Assembly (NCBI GenBank): GCA_905221605.1
Contig: CAJNDS010000173.1
Span: 62,001 to 126,000 of the forward strand
From: Symbiodinium natans
Lineage: Eukaryota > Sar > Dinophyceae > Suessiales > Symbiodiniaceae
Direction of reading: 5' to 3'
Length of the DNA: 64,000 nt
The translations under genes and the position numbers were made by a program. Each line of letters begins with the position of its first letter. The stretch's first letter is position 1. Positions 1 to 9,881 of the stretch are shown piece by piece. The notes under the pieces were generated by a model. The model ran no database searches and was not told the origin of the DNA. It was given only the letters and a program-made list of their open reading frames with translations.

Positions 1-379
1 CTTTGCGGCTTTTCGTTTCGAAGCAGCTTTCAACAGGAGAGATGAACTGCTTTGCTGCTGTTGGTTGGATTCTAGAGAAAACTGGCGAAACCTTGCGAAA
101 TGCATGGCTGATTCATCTTCAGCCTCAGAATCACATTCACTCCTGCCTGACATTGCAGCAGGAACTGGCAGTGGTTGCACAGCATGTGGCACTGGCTCGA
201 TGCGTCGTCCCTGGGAGTACACAGGTTGAGCTAGACCTGCCCCTGGCAAAGGGGGAGCGGTTGCTTTAGGTTTGTCTGTTGGCAAAGCGAGCCCCCCCAA
301 AGGCGGTGGACCACACTTACTCTTTGCTTTGCTGAAATGCTTATCATCAGGATCCGTCGGGCGTTTCATACTGCACCTT

Positions 380-685
380 TTAGTCCTCGATCAAGCTTTG
401 CCAAAAACCTGGGGGCCTTGGGAAACTTGTCTGAACTGCACGCACAAGAAAGCTGAAGCAACTCTCAAGGTGCAAGAGCCGAACAGAAAGGCAGCCGATG
501 CTACTGGTGCCAGTATGGCCGCGCAGATCCCGACGGACCCTCTGATCTTCCTGCTCGATGCGATGCACACGCTCTTCCAAGACTGCAATGTGTGTATGAA
601 GGGCTTCCAACTGGCTCTGCAATTCGTGAACTTGAAGCTGCAACTGATCTGAAGAGGCGTCAAGCCCAGCACACGATGCTTCCAT
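380..685 (-). CDS. Coiled-coil protein, unknown function
   Basis: A 101-residue minus-strand ORF opens with ATG at 685. Residues about 12-56 have a clear heptad pattern (QLQLQVHELQSQLEALHTHI, then VLEERVHRIEQEDQRVRRDL), so a coiled coil is strongly suggested. The C-terminal 40 residues have no recognisable domain. A second minus-strand frame (828-391) is also open, but its translation is Cys/Phe-rich and less protein-like. A spliced-leader-like 14-mer lies about 190 bases upstream on the same strand (890-877), as expected for a retroposed cDNA with a 5' leader. Function is not identifiable. It may be one exon or a retrogene fragment. Confidence 0.45.
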   Translation of the reverse strand: MEASCAGLDASSDQLQLQVHELQSQLEALHTHIAVLEERVHRIEQEDQRVRRDLRGHTGTSSIGCLSVRLLHLESCFSFLVRAVQTSFPRPPGFWQSLIED

Positions 686-876
686 GCACTCACTTTGGAG
701 TGAGCCCGCTCACCCCTGGAGCATTGTTCAAAATGAAAACTATGCTGAATGCAAAGGTTGCCAAAACACGAACCAAGCACTGTGGGAAAACATGGATAAG
801 AAGACTTCCCATGAAGAAAGCATGCCATGAAAGAACTTGTTGAAAAAACTTGACTTTCTCGCTAGCAAGCACCACT

Positions 877-890
877 CTTGAGCCAAAATG
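877..890 (-). other. Relict dinoflagellate spliced-leader 3' end
   Basis: The reverse complement reads CATTTTGGCTCAAG, identical to the last 14 nt of the 22-nt dinoflagellate spliced leader as I remember it. The upstream leader bases (GTAGC) are not conserved (TGCGT here). Relict leaders at the 5' end of genes are established evidence for reverse-transcribed, reinserted mRNAs in dinoflagellates. The minus-strand coiled-coil ORF follows about 190 bases downstream. Confidence 0.5.
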
Positions 891-1219
891 ACGCACGAAC
901 ATAGTTTATAAAACATACATGAACAAGTACATGATACGTTGCGCCCGCACTTGGGCCTGCAAGCCCGCAGCGCGCATCTCCGACCTCTCTAGGTCCTTCC
1001 GCAACATTCTCTTTCCTCAGAACGCAAGTTCGAAAAGCACGCCGCCTGACTCGGCTGTGGCTGGGGAGGGCGCACCTGAGGCTGGTGAAGGGCTCGCACC
1101 ATCGTGCGCGGGAGCACTGCGATCGCTCCTCGGCGGCAATGCAAGAGCAAGGCGACGTGGGGTAGCAGGCTGGCTTATGACTTCTTAAGGGCGCTTGTTC
1201 AACATGGAAAAGAAGCAAT

Positions 1220-1620
1220 TCGCCCTTACCACTAGAAGCGGGAGAATCGCCTTTCCTGCCTGACCACTGCCCTCAATACAATCCAACACGGACTCAACCT
1301 TCCTGGTGACTTCCTCCTTTTTCAGCCGGAGATTCCTCCCAGAACCTCCATTTCCTAGACAAAGCTTTTGCCTCGGGGGAATTACGATAAGTCACCCCAT
1401 GAAGGAACAATCTAGTAGTGGCAAGGCCCTCATTTAAAGTGCACGGGCGCCTCCTCCGCTTTGGTTCCGCCTCGGCCTCTGAGACCGCACTCTGCGACGC
1501 GAAGAGGATGAACCCGCAGCCTCTAGTGCCAGACCTTCACTCTGCGAAGCCCTCGTCCTTCGCATACGCTTGACGATGTCCCTAGCACCTGGAAAATCTC
1601 AGAACCCCATTCGGCGCAGG
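1220..1620. other. No gene recognised
   Basis: No long ORF, repeat or known motif is visible here. Just upstream (862-1218 minus, 919-1188 plus) two overlapping ORFs of about 90-118 codons exist, with no domain signature to choose between them. Confidence 0.4.
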
Positions 1621-1907
1621 ATCTCACCCGAATCGTCCACCTCCCCCGACCTCGCCTGACTCAGTCGGCACAGCGGTGCCTTTACGGCACTGACGTATCA
1701 GACAATCCAGGGTCTCGGCTTGGCGTTGCACCAGCATCGTCCACAGGAGACAGCTCCATGGAATCTGCGTCAACAGCAGGTGCATGGCCAGTGTGTTCGG
1801 AGGCACCCAAGCCGCAGAATCTGAAGCGGCTAACACACGGTCTTGGTCAAGGACCGGCGCAACGTCATCTCCCTCACCATCAAGAGCTCCTACGGCTTCA
1901 GAGTCGA

Positions 1908-2294
1908 TCACCTCGGATGGCACGACCAACGAAACAAGGCGTTGGAAAACTCAGGGCCTAGGTCGTGTCGCCACATTGCTGGGACTGTCAGAGAGCGCCG
2001 CGCACAAGTCAAAACACCCTGCATCGCATCTCCACGCTTCAACGACCTGACAGGCTCGATGATTGGGACGCGAAGTAGCTTACAGGTGTATGCGCACGCG
2101 TACTTGTAGCCATCAACGCTCTCGACATATGGACCGACAAAATCCATGTAGACATCCATCCGCGGTCCCAGCGTGCGTTGCTCCAACATAGGATCAGCAG
2201 GAAGCGGCACACCAGAACGGTGATGCGACGCGCATCGGGGACAGGACTGGGTCGAGCACGCAGTCCCAAACAAAGCACCGGCGAAGCTTATCAA
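1908..2294 (-). pseudogene. Integrase fragment (Ty3/BEL-like)
   Basis: A 128-residue ORF. Near residue 18 a CPRC pair could be half of an H2C2 zinc site. Then MDVYMDFVGPYVESVDGYKY resembles the first strand of an rve integrase core with its catalytic Asp, and WRHDLGPEFSNALF resembles the second catalytic-Asp region (usual form SDxGxEF, here HDLGPEF). The third acidic residue lies beyond the ORF end. The frame ends after about 128 codons, shorter than a full integrase core. This is a truncated relic, assigned on motif likeness only. Confidence 0.5.
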
Positions 2295-3547
2295 AGGTCT
2301 ATAGTTGCATTGAGGTGCTCGGAACCCAAGGACAAAAGGGTAGGGTTTAGGGCTTAGGGGCTTAGAGGTTTAGGGGCTTAGTTAAGGGTTTAGGGGTTTA
2401 GGGGACAATGCTGAACCATGAAAACGAGAAAACGCCCACTGCCTCCGCCCCCCCACCGAAGGAAGGACGGGCACTTCCACCACATGGATACGGCGGCAAA
2501 GAAGGCCCTGGTCATTTAAGGAATGCCTCGCCGCGGCCGATCTCAGCCGGAGTTCGTCTTTGGCTCCAATCTTCTCTGCTCGCTTCTCTCCAGCCTTGTA
2601 CCTCAAGTAGTTCAACAACTCCCAAATTTCAGCACTCTCTTGATCCTTGAGCGCTCGGCCTCAAAGGGAGGCGGGATGACCTTGTCCCCTGGAGCATCGG
2701 CCCCAATGTTTCTTGATCTAGCGATCGCTCAGAACAATCACCTGCTCTGCTAAGCAGCCCTTGCAGGAACAAAGGGGCGTTCATACCCTGTGAGCCGCCT
2801 GCAAGCTCCTTGGACGCACCCTTGAGCCTTTGACCCCAAGCGTCCTCATCGCCAAGATCACCCTCCACGCCGTCGGGATCGATCAAACGCTCCGTGCTAC
2901 GCGTTGCTTCGGCAACGGACGGCCTCTCCGGCTTCGGCGTTTCCACGGCGAGAGCATCACAAGGGCCACACCTAAGCGCTCCGCGAGAGGGTTCGTCGTC
3001 GCTCACAACAGCACCATTTTTTGCACATGTGAGATAGAGGGGACTCCACACAGGCCACAGCGATGGAGCTGCGCCTTCATCCCACACACCACGCAGAACG
3101 CAACCCCTTCGGCCTCAAGCCCCTTTCGGGTATGCGGAGGCTCCTTCAACGAGTGAGAGCACTCGGTTCAAACCCAAATGCTCGGTAAGCCCATCCCAAA
3201 ACGCGACAGTTTTCTTATGGGCCGATGCCGGGGCAACCAAACACTGTGGAGCAGAAGCTTCCGGCAATGCCTCAGCCAAAACATTGCAGTCAAGGTACTG
3301 TGCCTGGGAGAAGGGCTCAATGGACACAAACCCTTCAATCGCACCCCAGGTGTTGCGGGCCTCTATCAGCTCGGTCTCCGTCGACACGTGCTGTCTAAGA
3401 GCCACCTCAACCACAAACGGCAGAGAACACATCAGCACCATGAGCGCGCCCTGGTGTGCTCCAACCAACAACCTCGGCTTTGGCCGGCATACCTCACGAA
3501 TCATGGTCATGACTCCAGGTCCAGTAAGGATCTGCTTTCGGAGTCGC

Positions 3548-3871
3548 CTAACCGTCTCGGCGGCGCACGAAACTCAAGGAAATCGTCGTCGTCGCAATCC
3601 GGGTCCTTGAGCCGCGCACGGGCGGTGGCCAACTCGCGCGTTCGCTCCTCCAGCCTTTCCAGCATCTTCTTCTCCTGCTCTGGCGGTCGTGTCGAACAAC
3701 CTGCTCAGCCCATCGGCCAAACGCATGCCTCGGCCCGAAAGGTTCCGGATCTCGCTTCTCAGAGCATGTCCGGAAACTGACAGGATCAACCTGGTCAAGG
3801 GGCTTATCCTGCAGTCGCACAACTTTCGCGTGATCGGTGTACATCACCACGGGGATAGACCCAAACAGCAC
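3548..3871 (-). pseudogene. Retroelement RNase H-like fragment
   Basis: The frame starting at 3871 has IPVVMYTDHAKVVRLQDKPL, the TDH-type strand typical of RNase H in Ty3/gypsy-like polyproteins. The neighbouring frame (3822-3574) carries RGMRLADGLSRL, the usual downstream N-x-x-A-D-x-L-S-R region. The two halves lie in different frames, so at least one frameshift interrupts them. Upstream (4229-3804) may hold a broken reverse transcriptase end, but no RT motif such as YxDD is visible. Confidence 0.4.
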
Positions 3872-4259
3872 GCGGAACTTCCGTCGGCATCGCAGCTGCG
3901 CATGCTGCGCCTGCCGGAATCGTCAAGCTCTCCGCATGGTAGGCCAACGGCAACCATGTCTTGAGGTGGGCGCATCTGCAAGCGCGCTCCCCCCAAGCCA
4001 GCCTTGCAACAATCCGCCAGCTGCTCACAACGAGATCCTGAAGCCGCTGCGTGCTCATCGGGCACGGAAGGACACGTGGCCTTTTGGCCTTTTTCATCAA
4101 CCTCTCCAGCCGCTCGATGCCCTCTAAGCCTCGAGGTGTGAGGGGCAAACCAGCATCATCCTCCCTGAGATACCTCCTCAGCGGATCCATAGCCACTGCA
4201 AAGTTTAGCGCAGGGCTTGGAGGCAACATCCCCCGGCTCGAAGAATTTCAAAGACTGTG

Positions 4260-4794
4260 CTGAGGTTTCGGCCGGAGGCCCGCATTCATAGAGCTGACCG
4301 GCAAAGGGCCAGGCCTAGATTTATCGTGCTGCTCTTTCCTTTTTGTTTACCCCCCCGCCCGGGGCGCCGGGTGCCAGGTGAGAGGTCATCAGGGCTGGGT
4401 TCGGAAGAGGTCTGTTTCATTGTTGCGCTCTTTGCTTGTTGATCTTGCTGGTTGGCAGCTGCAGCAACTGCTCAGGGGCATGTTTCATCTGCTCTTTGTG
4501 GAGCTTTGGGCATCCTTCAGCTTTCTCAGCACTCGGTGAGGACTTTGATCTTCTTCCAATGCCGAGGACACCTGGAGCCACGTGTCCAGCAGGTAGCGCA
4601 TGTAAGTCAGGGATAATCTCATAAAGGCTCGGTGCATGTTGCCATAGGGTGGCTCAATCGCAAGCTCCAAACCACTAACAGCCACATGAGCATGGTGTCG
4701 CCATGCCCTCAGGCTTGGGCTTCTCCTGTTACCTGCTTCGTTGTATGGGCCGTGAGCAGGCAGTCAAAGCTGGTGGCCGCTTTCGCCCAGCTAA
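4260..4794. other. No gene recognised
   Basis: Only short ORFs without domain signatures are present (for example 4436-4624 plus and 4685-4485 minus). This may be the lost N-terminal part of the GPC1-like pseudogene that follows, but no matching frame could be read. Confidence 0.3.
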
Positions 4795-5453
4795 ATGACT
4801 TGCAGGAGCGAGGAGATCGGCAGCATCGAAGTGGACAAGCAATGGTTCATGATGGGTGTGGCTAACATGGTGCTCAGCGCATACATCGTTGGAGCCTTTC
4901 CGGCGCTGTCCCTCATCGTCCTACGGCTGGTCAAGTTTTAGCGCAAGAAACAGCTTTTTCTCCTCTGGGACTTCTGCTACTGGGCAAACTTCCTCTGCAT
5001 CTTTTCCTGCTGGGTGATGCCGAAGTCGCCTCGTGTCTTCCGCGTGGTGTTTATGTGTGCCAATGGAGCGTGCTGGCGTTCAACCTCAACCACGCCGTGG
5101 TGTTCCACTCCTACGCCCATATGACGTCTGTGGCGGCGCACGTCTCTCCCCTCCTCCTTTCTTATGGACTTCGCTGGTACGCTGCTCCGGTCTCCGAACA
5201 TGGGCTTGGAGCCCGCCACTTTCAAGTCTGTCCGAGCAGCGAGAGCTGTAGCGATATTTCGGCCTTGCAACTGATCTGGGATACGTTGATCGGGTTCTAT
5301 TTGCGGTGGCTGGTTTTGTATTACATTTGGATTTTCATAGCTCTTGGCTCCTACATCGAGCGACACTCTTACCAAACGCTGTGGAAATGCGCTTGCACGG
5401 CTCCAAACACGGGCAAGTCACTCCAAACACGTGGCCAACCTACTCTTTGCTGA
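4795..5453 (+). pseudogene. Glycerophosphocholine acyltransferase 1-like (DUF2838), broken
   Basis: Two plus-strand frames together read like the membrane core of the GPC1/DUF2838 family, which acylates glycerophosphocholine in the ER membrane. Frame 1 (4813 to about 5068) gives a WFMMGVANMVLSAYIVGAFP helix, then after an in-frame TAG at 4939-4941 LLWDFCYWANFLCIF and FRVVFMCANGA. Frame 3 (about 5070-5453) continues with LAFNLNHAVVFHSYAHMTSV, HVSPLLLSYGLRW and LVLYYIWIFIALGSYIERHS. Conserved family features seen are the NG..A..NHAVVFHS segment and the membrane His in HxSP. The stop codon, one frameshift, the missing N-terminus and the absence of visible introns suggest a processed or otherwise dead copy. 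Assembly errors cannot be excluded. Confidence 0.55.
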
Positions 5454-5510
5454 AGACAGCTTTAAATACCCTCCAGAGAGGGAGAAAGCAAAACTGGCCG
5501 CTGACTACCC

Positions 5511-6306
5511 TCAAGCCTGCTCTGCACAAGTGAGACACACATCCCAGTCGCATGCATCGCATCTGTAAGTGCTGCCTGTAACTGCCACTTCGCAGACATT
5601 GCAGGTAACATGAAAGTACGCGTACTTACGCGCGCTTAGAACGACATTGTCCAGCAGCGCCACCCAAGTCATGTCATGGCCCTGCGCGCAGAAGGGGCCA
5701 CGCTTCTCCCTGGCCACTGGCAATGGCGCTGGGACTTCTGACCCTTGGGCTGGCTCCTTCTTAATGGTCGCCGATGCGCGTCTGGCCTTCTTGGAAGCAC
5801 GCTTGATGCACAAGACTTCAACACTGCTGCTGTCAGTGTCTGTGTCTGGTTCACGTTTGAGGCCTTGAGGAAGACATGGACCGTCACTGCCTGAAGAATG
5901 CTGAAGCTGCCGCGGCACACTTTCAGGAACAGGTGAGTCGTCTCGAAACTCAGGCAGGACGAATTGGCTCGTTCCTTGGCATCTGCTCAACATGGGCCGG
6001 TACATCTTGACGGACGGGCTCGTCTTCCTCGTTCTCATCGGGGAGAAGGGACTCAAAATCGCTTCTGATGTCGTGGGGAATGTCTTCCGCCGTGAAAGGA
6101 CGCTCAACCTGGCAGCTGCTGAATGCCTTATAGTACTGCGCTCTAAAAACAGGACTGTTGCGTTTGCGCGAACGTAAAAAGCAAAGCTGCGAATGTGAAC
6201 AAAGCACTTGAACCCGCCGTGGGTGCGCATCCTGCCAGGTCTTAATCTCTCTCAAGAGATTGTAGAAAGGCTCCACACCAAAGGCTGAGCATCTTTGACG
6301 CCACAA
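5511..6306 (-). pseudogene. Merlin-type transposase C-terminus with ZZ-like zinc finger
   Basis: The transposase end (FLWRQRCSAFGVEPFYNLL) is read in the frame starting at 6306. The same product then continues through an acidic linker (FESLLPDENEEDEP). In the frame ending at 5511 there is a Lys/Ser-rich, possibly nuclear-localising region (KRASKKARRASATIKKEP) and a Cys-rich end: FCAQGHDM, then FHVTCNVCEV, then YRCDACDWDVCLTCAEQ. The C-x2-C spacing and the final Y-R-C-x2-C-D-W-D-x-C-x2-C fit a ZZ-type zinc finger. A third frame change near 5950 is needed to join the parts. A ZZ domain is not part of bacterial IS1595 transposases. Confidence 0.5.
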
Positions 6307-6926
6307 GAATTCTGCGAGAATTTCTCCATAGCCTTATTCCCGACTCGGCCATATTGCCGTTGCCGCAAATATGTCTTGAGACGTCCAAAGAGCCCTTCAA
6401 CCGCATTAGTGGTGACATTGATGTCCTCGCCAAACACACGCTCGACGCGAGAGAACTCACCTGCTTTGTGGTTCACAGCACAATGGACACACTGGCTGCC
6501 TGCTCGCCCGAGAAATGAGTATGACTTGTGCCTGTCCGTGAAAATAAGCGAACCTGGCACAACATGGCGCTCAATCTCCCTCTTGAGTGTCGACATCTTG
6601 CGGTTCGGAATGGTGATGAGAACACAGGCACCTGTTGCTTTGCGGGTAGCTAAATCCAATTCCAGGAAGCCCATGACAATGGTTTTGTGGCCCGCAGTGT
6701 TCCTTCCAACGAAACCTCCCGCATTCGTTTTCTTCTTTGTGAAAAAAGTTTCGTCAATGACCACTACACGGCCAGCACCACCCAACTGCACCCAAGCGCA
6801 GCGAACTGCTGCTGAATGACCAACCACAATAAAGCACGAAGCATCGTGCGGATCTTCGTCCAAGCTTTGTCCGCAAGTCCAGTCTCTTTCAGAATTTGTT
6901 TCTGAGGGGCGTCGGAGCAAAACCAA
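6252..6926 (-). pseudogene. Merlin-type transposase, DDE catalytic core
   Basis: This frame carries the ISXO2-like/IS1595 transposase core. GRVVVIDETFFTKKK holds the first catalytic Asp and LIFTDRHKSYSFL the second. CAVNHKAGEF and NVTTNAVEGLFGRLKTYLRQ are the family's H..NH and T-N-x-x-E-G-x-x-x-x-L-K motifs, including the third active-site position. The first 35 residues before GHSAAVRCAW are out-of-frame read-through. Similarity stops after NKAMEKFSQ, where the protein moves to the next frame (GEILAEFLWRQRC). Confidence 0.65.
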
Positions 6927-7270
6927 TACAAAGCCCGAAGGTACTTGGAAGGTGTCAATGAAAGAGGCAAATCAAATGGCAAGTCACCATGATCTCGCCA
7001 TGTCTTCTTGTAGTTGCACCGCTTGTGTCGAGGAGCCTTCTCGTCTTCATCTTCATCCCCACTTGTCGGAAACACATCATCCAACTTCGCAGCGCAACGC
7101 AGATGACAAGAAGCACCATCATTGTTGCCACTGAACTTCCATTCATGCCCGCGACTGCACTCTCGTGGAAGAAACAAAAGCTCTGACCAGATTAGGAACC
7201 ATAGAGCCTTGTTGTTGGTGGTCCAAAGATTGGCTGCGCCTTCTTCTGAGTTCACCATGGCGTCAAACAC
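6764..7270 (-). pseudogene. Merlin-type transposase, N-terminal part
   Basis: Residues 1-150 match the layout of IS1595-family N-termini. A Cys/His cluster (ECSRGHEWKF, then SCHLRCAAKLDDVF) may form a zinc ribbon. An acidic loop (SGDEDEDEKAP) follows, then PLSLTPSKYLRALYWFCSDA and ILKETGLADKAWTKIRTMLR, the helix-turn-helix-like segment before the catalytic core. After about residue 155 the frame loses similarity and the core continues in the frame of 6926-6252. ATG at 7270 is the likely start, but the true start may lie upstream. Confidence 0.55.
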
Positions 7271-7877
7271 CTTTCAAAGAGGTTATGTCAGCTGCCAAAA
7301 CTTGTGCACAAAAAGCTGCAGAAACAATTTGAATGATCGCATCATAGAAACAACATCGCGACATGTTTTGTCAAGTTGAGAAAGACTTGCAAGCACTTCC
7401 AGGCTTCTTCTTTTCAAAAAACACCGCACTCGGCATCACTTGAACCGAAAATGGAAGACTCTCCAATCAACTTGCTCCTTTCAAAATGCCTTTTGAAACT
7501 GGGCGTGACAACCTTCTAGACAAACCAGACGCCCACCAAAAAACTCGAGCATCCAAAACCGTCGTCTTAGGCTCAAGCATGTTTGAGTCTGAATTTTGCA
7601 GAAATTGGCTGTCCCCTTCAGCCGATGTGGAGGAAAGAAAAATGCCTCTGAAGAGTTGGGCAACTCTGCAGTTGGAGCACCTTCAAGTGGGTAAACAAGT
7701 TCCACTAAAGGTTTTGCGCTTGAAAACAAAGGATCTGAACTGCTGCAAAAAAAAACGGCGAGCGTTTCTGCAATCGAAACAAAATCTGCATCTGCTAGGC
7801 TTGTTTTGAAAATGTCAGAAAAATTGCGAAGCTCTGCATCGCTGCTGGGAAGTGTGCATGTTCCTTTATATGGACAC
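7271..7877. other. No gene recognised
   Basis: AT-richer flank of the transposon coding region, with short ORFs only (for example 7486-7809 plus). It may contain the transposon's end, but no inverted repeat partner was found. Confidence 0.3.
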
Positions 7878-7972
7878 TAGGGGTTTAGGGGTTTAGGGGT
7901 TTAGGGGTTTAGGGGTTTAGGGGTTTAGGGGTTTTGGGGTTTTGGGGTTTTGGGGTTTTGGGGTTTTGGGGT
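7878..7972 (+). repeat. Telomere-like array, TTTAGGGG then TTTTGGGG
   Basis: About six perfect TTTAGGGG units run directly into about six TTTTGGGG units, ending in GGGGTAGTG. The unit differs from the plant/dinoflagellate-type TTTAGGG by one G. The second half equals the telomere unit of hypotrich ciliates. It is internal to the contig and flanked by ordinary sequence, so it is an interstitial array. Confidence 0.85.
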
Positions 7973-8381
7973 AGTGTAGCTTCAAGAGCTTTTGCTTCGA
8001 TACTTTGTTGTCGTTCGTGCGGCGTGTTAAAACAGATCTGAGGGGTCATTTTTTACCGTCTCCAGCCATCGCGCTTCCACAGGTTATGAGCCCAAACCTC
8101 GCTTAATGGGCTCCTGGCTCTCGAACTCCAGTATGGAGTATTTTAGACGCCGCTTTCAATGAGAACACCCTGCCGATTCCCAAAGTGAAAGTCATGAAGC
8201 TGAAGAGAGGATAGAGCAGCTCTAGAAAATCCCAATCATGATGACCGACCGACACCTGCAGATGAAAGTGTGTTAGATCAGCAGCGGAACAGGGAACATG
8301 CCATTGATCCTCCTGTTCAGGGGAATGTATGGTGGTCGGAGCGAGCAAACAACGAGCTGTTGTTGCGGAATATGAGACCGA
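7973..8381. other. No gene recognised
   Basis: No convincing ORF or repeat. It may be the 5' untranslated or LTR remnant of the retroelement that follows, but no second copy of this sequence was seen downstream. Confidence 0.3.
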
Positions 8382-8955
8382 ATGATCTGCCAACAGCATC
8401 GGGAGCCTCCGTATGAAGGGGGGCAAAGCAACCAGACAGCCATGCCCGAGCACTTTGACTTGGCAGCTGGAGATTTCCCGGGACAATCTGATGATGGACC
8501 ATCAGATCGTGGCCAATCTGCTGGCAACTATGAGTTATCTGTGAGCAGCACAGGTTCGAGAAGGAACTTGGTGGGACTGCCCACAGGTGGACAGATGAGG
8601 CCAGCAGTGGGACTTGGGCAAGCCTCCAGGGACTTGTCCGAAGATGAGGAGAAAAGAAACGCTTGAAGGGCTCTTGAGAATACAGCAATCACTTGAAGCT
8701 TCAAGATCACGAGGCCATATGGGACGACACAGCGATTCAGGCTTGAACGAGATCAGGCATCAAGCGGCTTATCTTCCTGCTTCGCACTTGATGGAGTTGT
8801 TGCAGAAAGAGGACAAGCCGGTCGATCCGTTTGTTGCGACGATATTGCAGAGAGACTTGAACGGGCCGAGCAGTCCAGAACTACGAGTACTCTGCATTCC
8901 GCTTTGGAGGCTCCTGGTGATGGCATGAGATTTCAGGCGCAACCTGGTAGTAGGA

Positions 8956-9850
8956 ATGTACAGACCTGAAGGGTTAGAGAACATGTACAGAACTATACTA
9001 ACTATACAGCCTGAGAGCCTACACCGAAGGGAAGGGAGAATAGGGTTTATGGGAGAAGAAATTAGAACTAGGGTTAGTGGTTTAGAGGGCATGTCCCAGC
9101 AGAGCATCCCAGCATTCCCTAAAGCCCCAAACGCAGCTAGTTCTGAGGGACTGGCAGTTCCGCAAGGATATCGTGGAGCCCAGGTTACTGTGCCAGCTAC
9201 AGGTGGGTTGGACCCATTTGTAGCTGCAGGTCTGTTGCCTGCACCAGCCGCCAGAGAGCCGTATCAGCAAGCGTTCCTTCTAGATCGGGTAGTATGTGGG
9301 GATAAGTGAGATAGGGCAGACACCTCCTAGACAAGGCTATAACCCGTTAGGACCTCTGGGTGTTGAAGGGAGGGTTCGGGATAAGGACTTGTTAGGAGAG
9401 TGGATAGGTTCTTCAGGGTTTGAGGGTACAATGAGACCACGGCTTGAACCTGTCCCTAAATTGCCTGCAGCACCTCATAACCCCTATGTCCCTGAGCCTG
9501 CCATGCCCGTGATACGGAATCGTGGGTGGGAGGCGCATGCAGCGCCACCGCCAGTCACCACAGGTCCAAGCGCAATGACTGGTACTGCTTTTCCAGCGCT
9601 GATAGATATCCTGTCGCCGAAAGCTAAGACTCCCTTTGTCAGTGGGTTGGGGTTCAATAAAGAAGATAGCGAGCCTGCCAACACCCCTAGGACCCCTAGG
9701 TTGGACCTAGTGGAGGTGCAGCCTAGGGCCTATACGCCAGGGGTACCAGAGTGCCGGACGGTCCACCTCCAGCGACGCCGCCCAAATAATCCTTTGGACC
9801 AACAACCATGGTGCCTTTGCCTCCTTCACCAATACCGGGACACCCGATAA
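8956..9850 (+). pseudogene. Retroelement N-terminal Pro-rich region
   Basis: Two frames (8956-9309 and 9296-9850) give a low-complexity, Pro/Gly/Ala-rich chain (for example PAPAAREPYQQAFL, APPPVTTGPSAMTGTAF and SGLGFNKEDSEPANTPRTPR). It directly precedes the gag capsid-like part in the same direction, and such linkers are usual before gag in these elements. One frame change near 9300 joins the two. No domain is recognisable. Confidence 0.35.
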
Positions 9851-9881
9851 ATCCGAGGAGCCAGCCAAACTGGTACAAAAT

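Larger units (their letters stand above)
1908..4229 (-). mobile_element. Decayed LTR-type retroelement, pol region
   Basis: Read on the minus strand, this stretch holds pieces of a retroelement pol in several frames. An RNase H-like piece (3871-3548) comes first and an integrase-like piece (2294-1908) comes later. RNase H before integrase is the order of Ty3/gypsy and BEL elements, not copia. Between them are Pro/Glu/Ser-rich ORFs (3510-3115 and 3087-2629) that may be linkers. An Arg/Leu-rich ORF (4229-3804) precedes. No LTRs or target duplication were found, and multiple frame changes show decay. Confidence 0.5.
5511..7270 (-). mobile_element. Merlin/IS1595-type DNA transposon coding region
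   Basis: Three overlapping minus-strand frames (7270-6764, 6926-6252, 6306-5511) make one transposase with two frameshifts, near 6820 and 6335. The order is N-terminal zinc-binding region, helical region, DDE core of the ISXO2/IS1595 family, acidic linker, then a ZZ-like zinc finger. Terminal inverted repeats and the expected 8-9 bp target duplication were not found by eye. The copy is inactive as written, but few lesions are present, so it is fairly young or the breaks are sequence errors. Confidence 0.65.

Noticed and set aside
3178-3780. Plus-strand 200-codon ORF
   Set aside because: Lies antisense to the decayed pol; Ser/Arg-rich shadow without domain.
4645-4656. TGGCTCAA near the GPC1-like pseudogene as a spliced-leader relic
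   Set aside because: Only eight bases match and the final G of the leader is missing.
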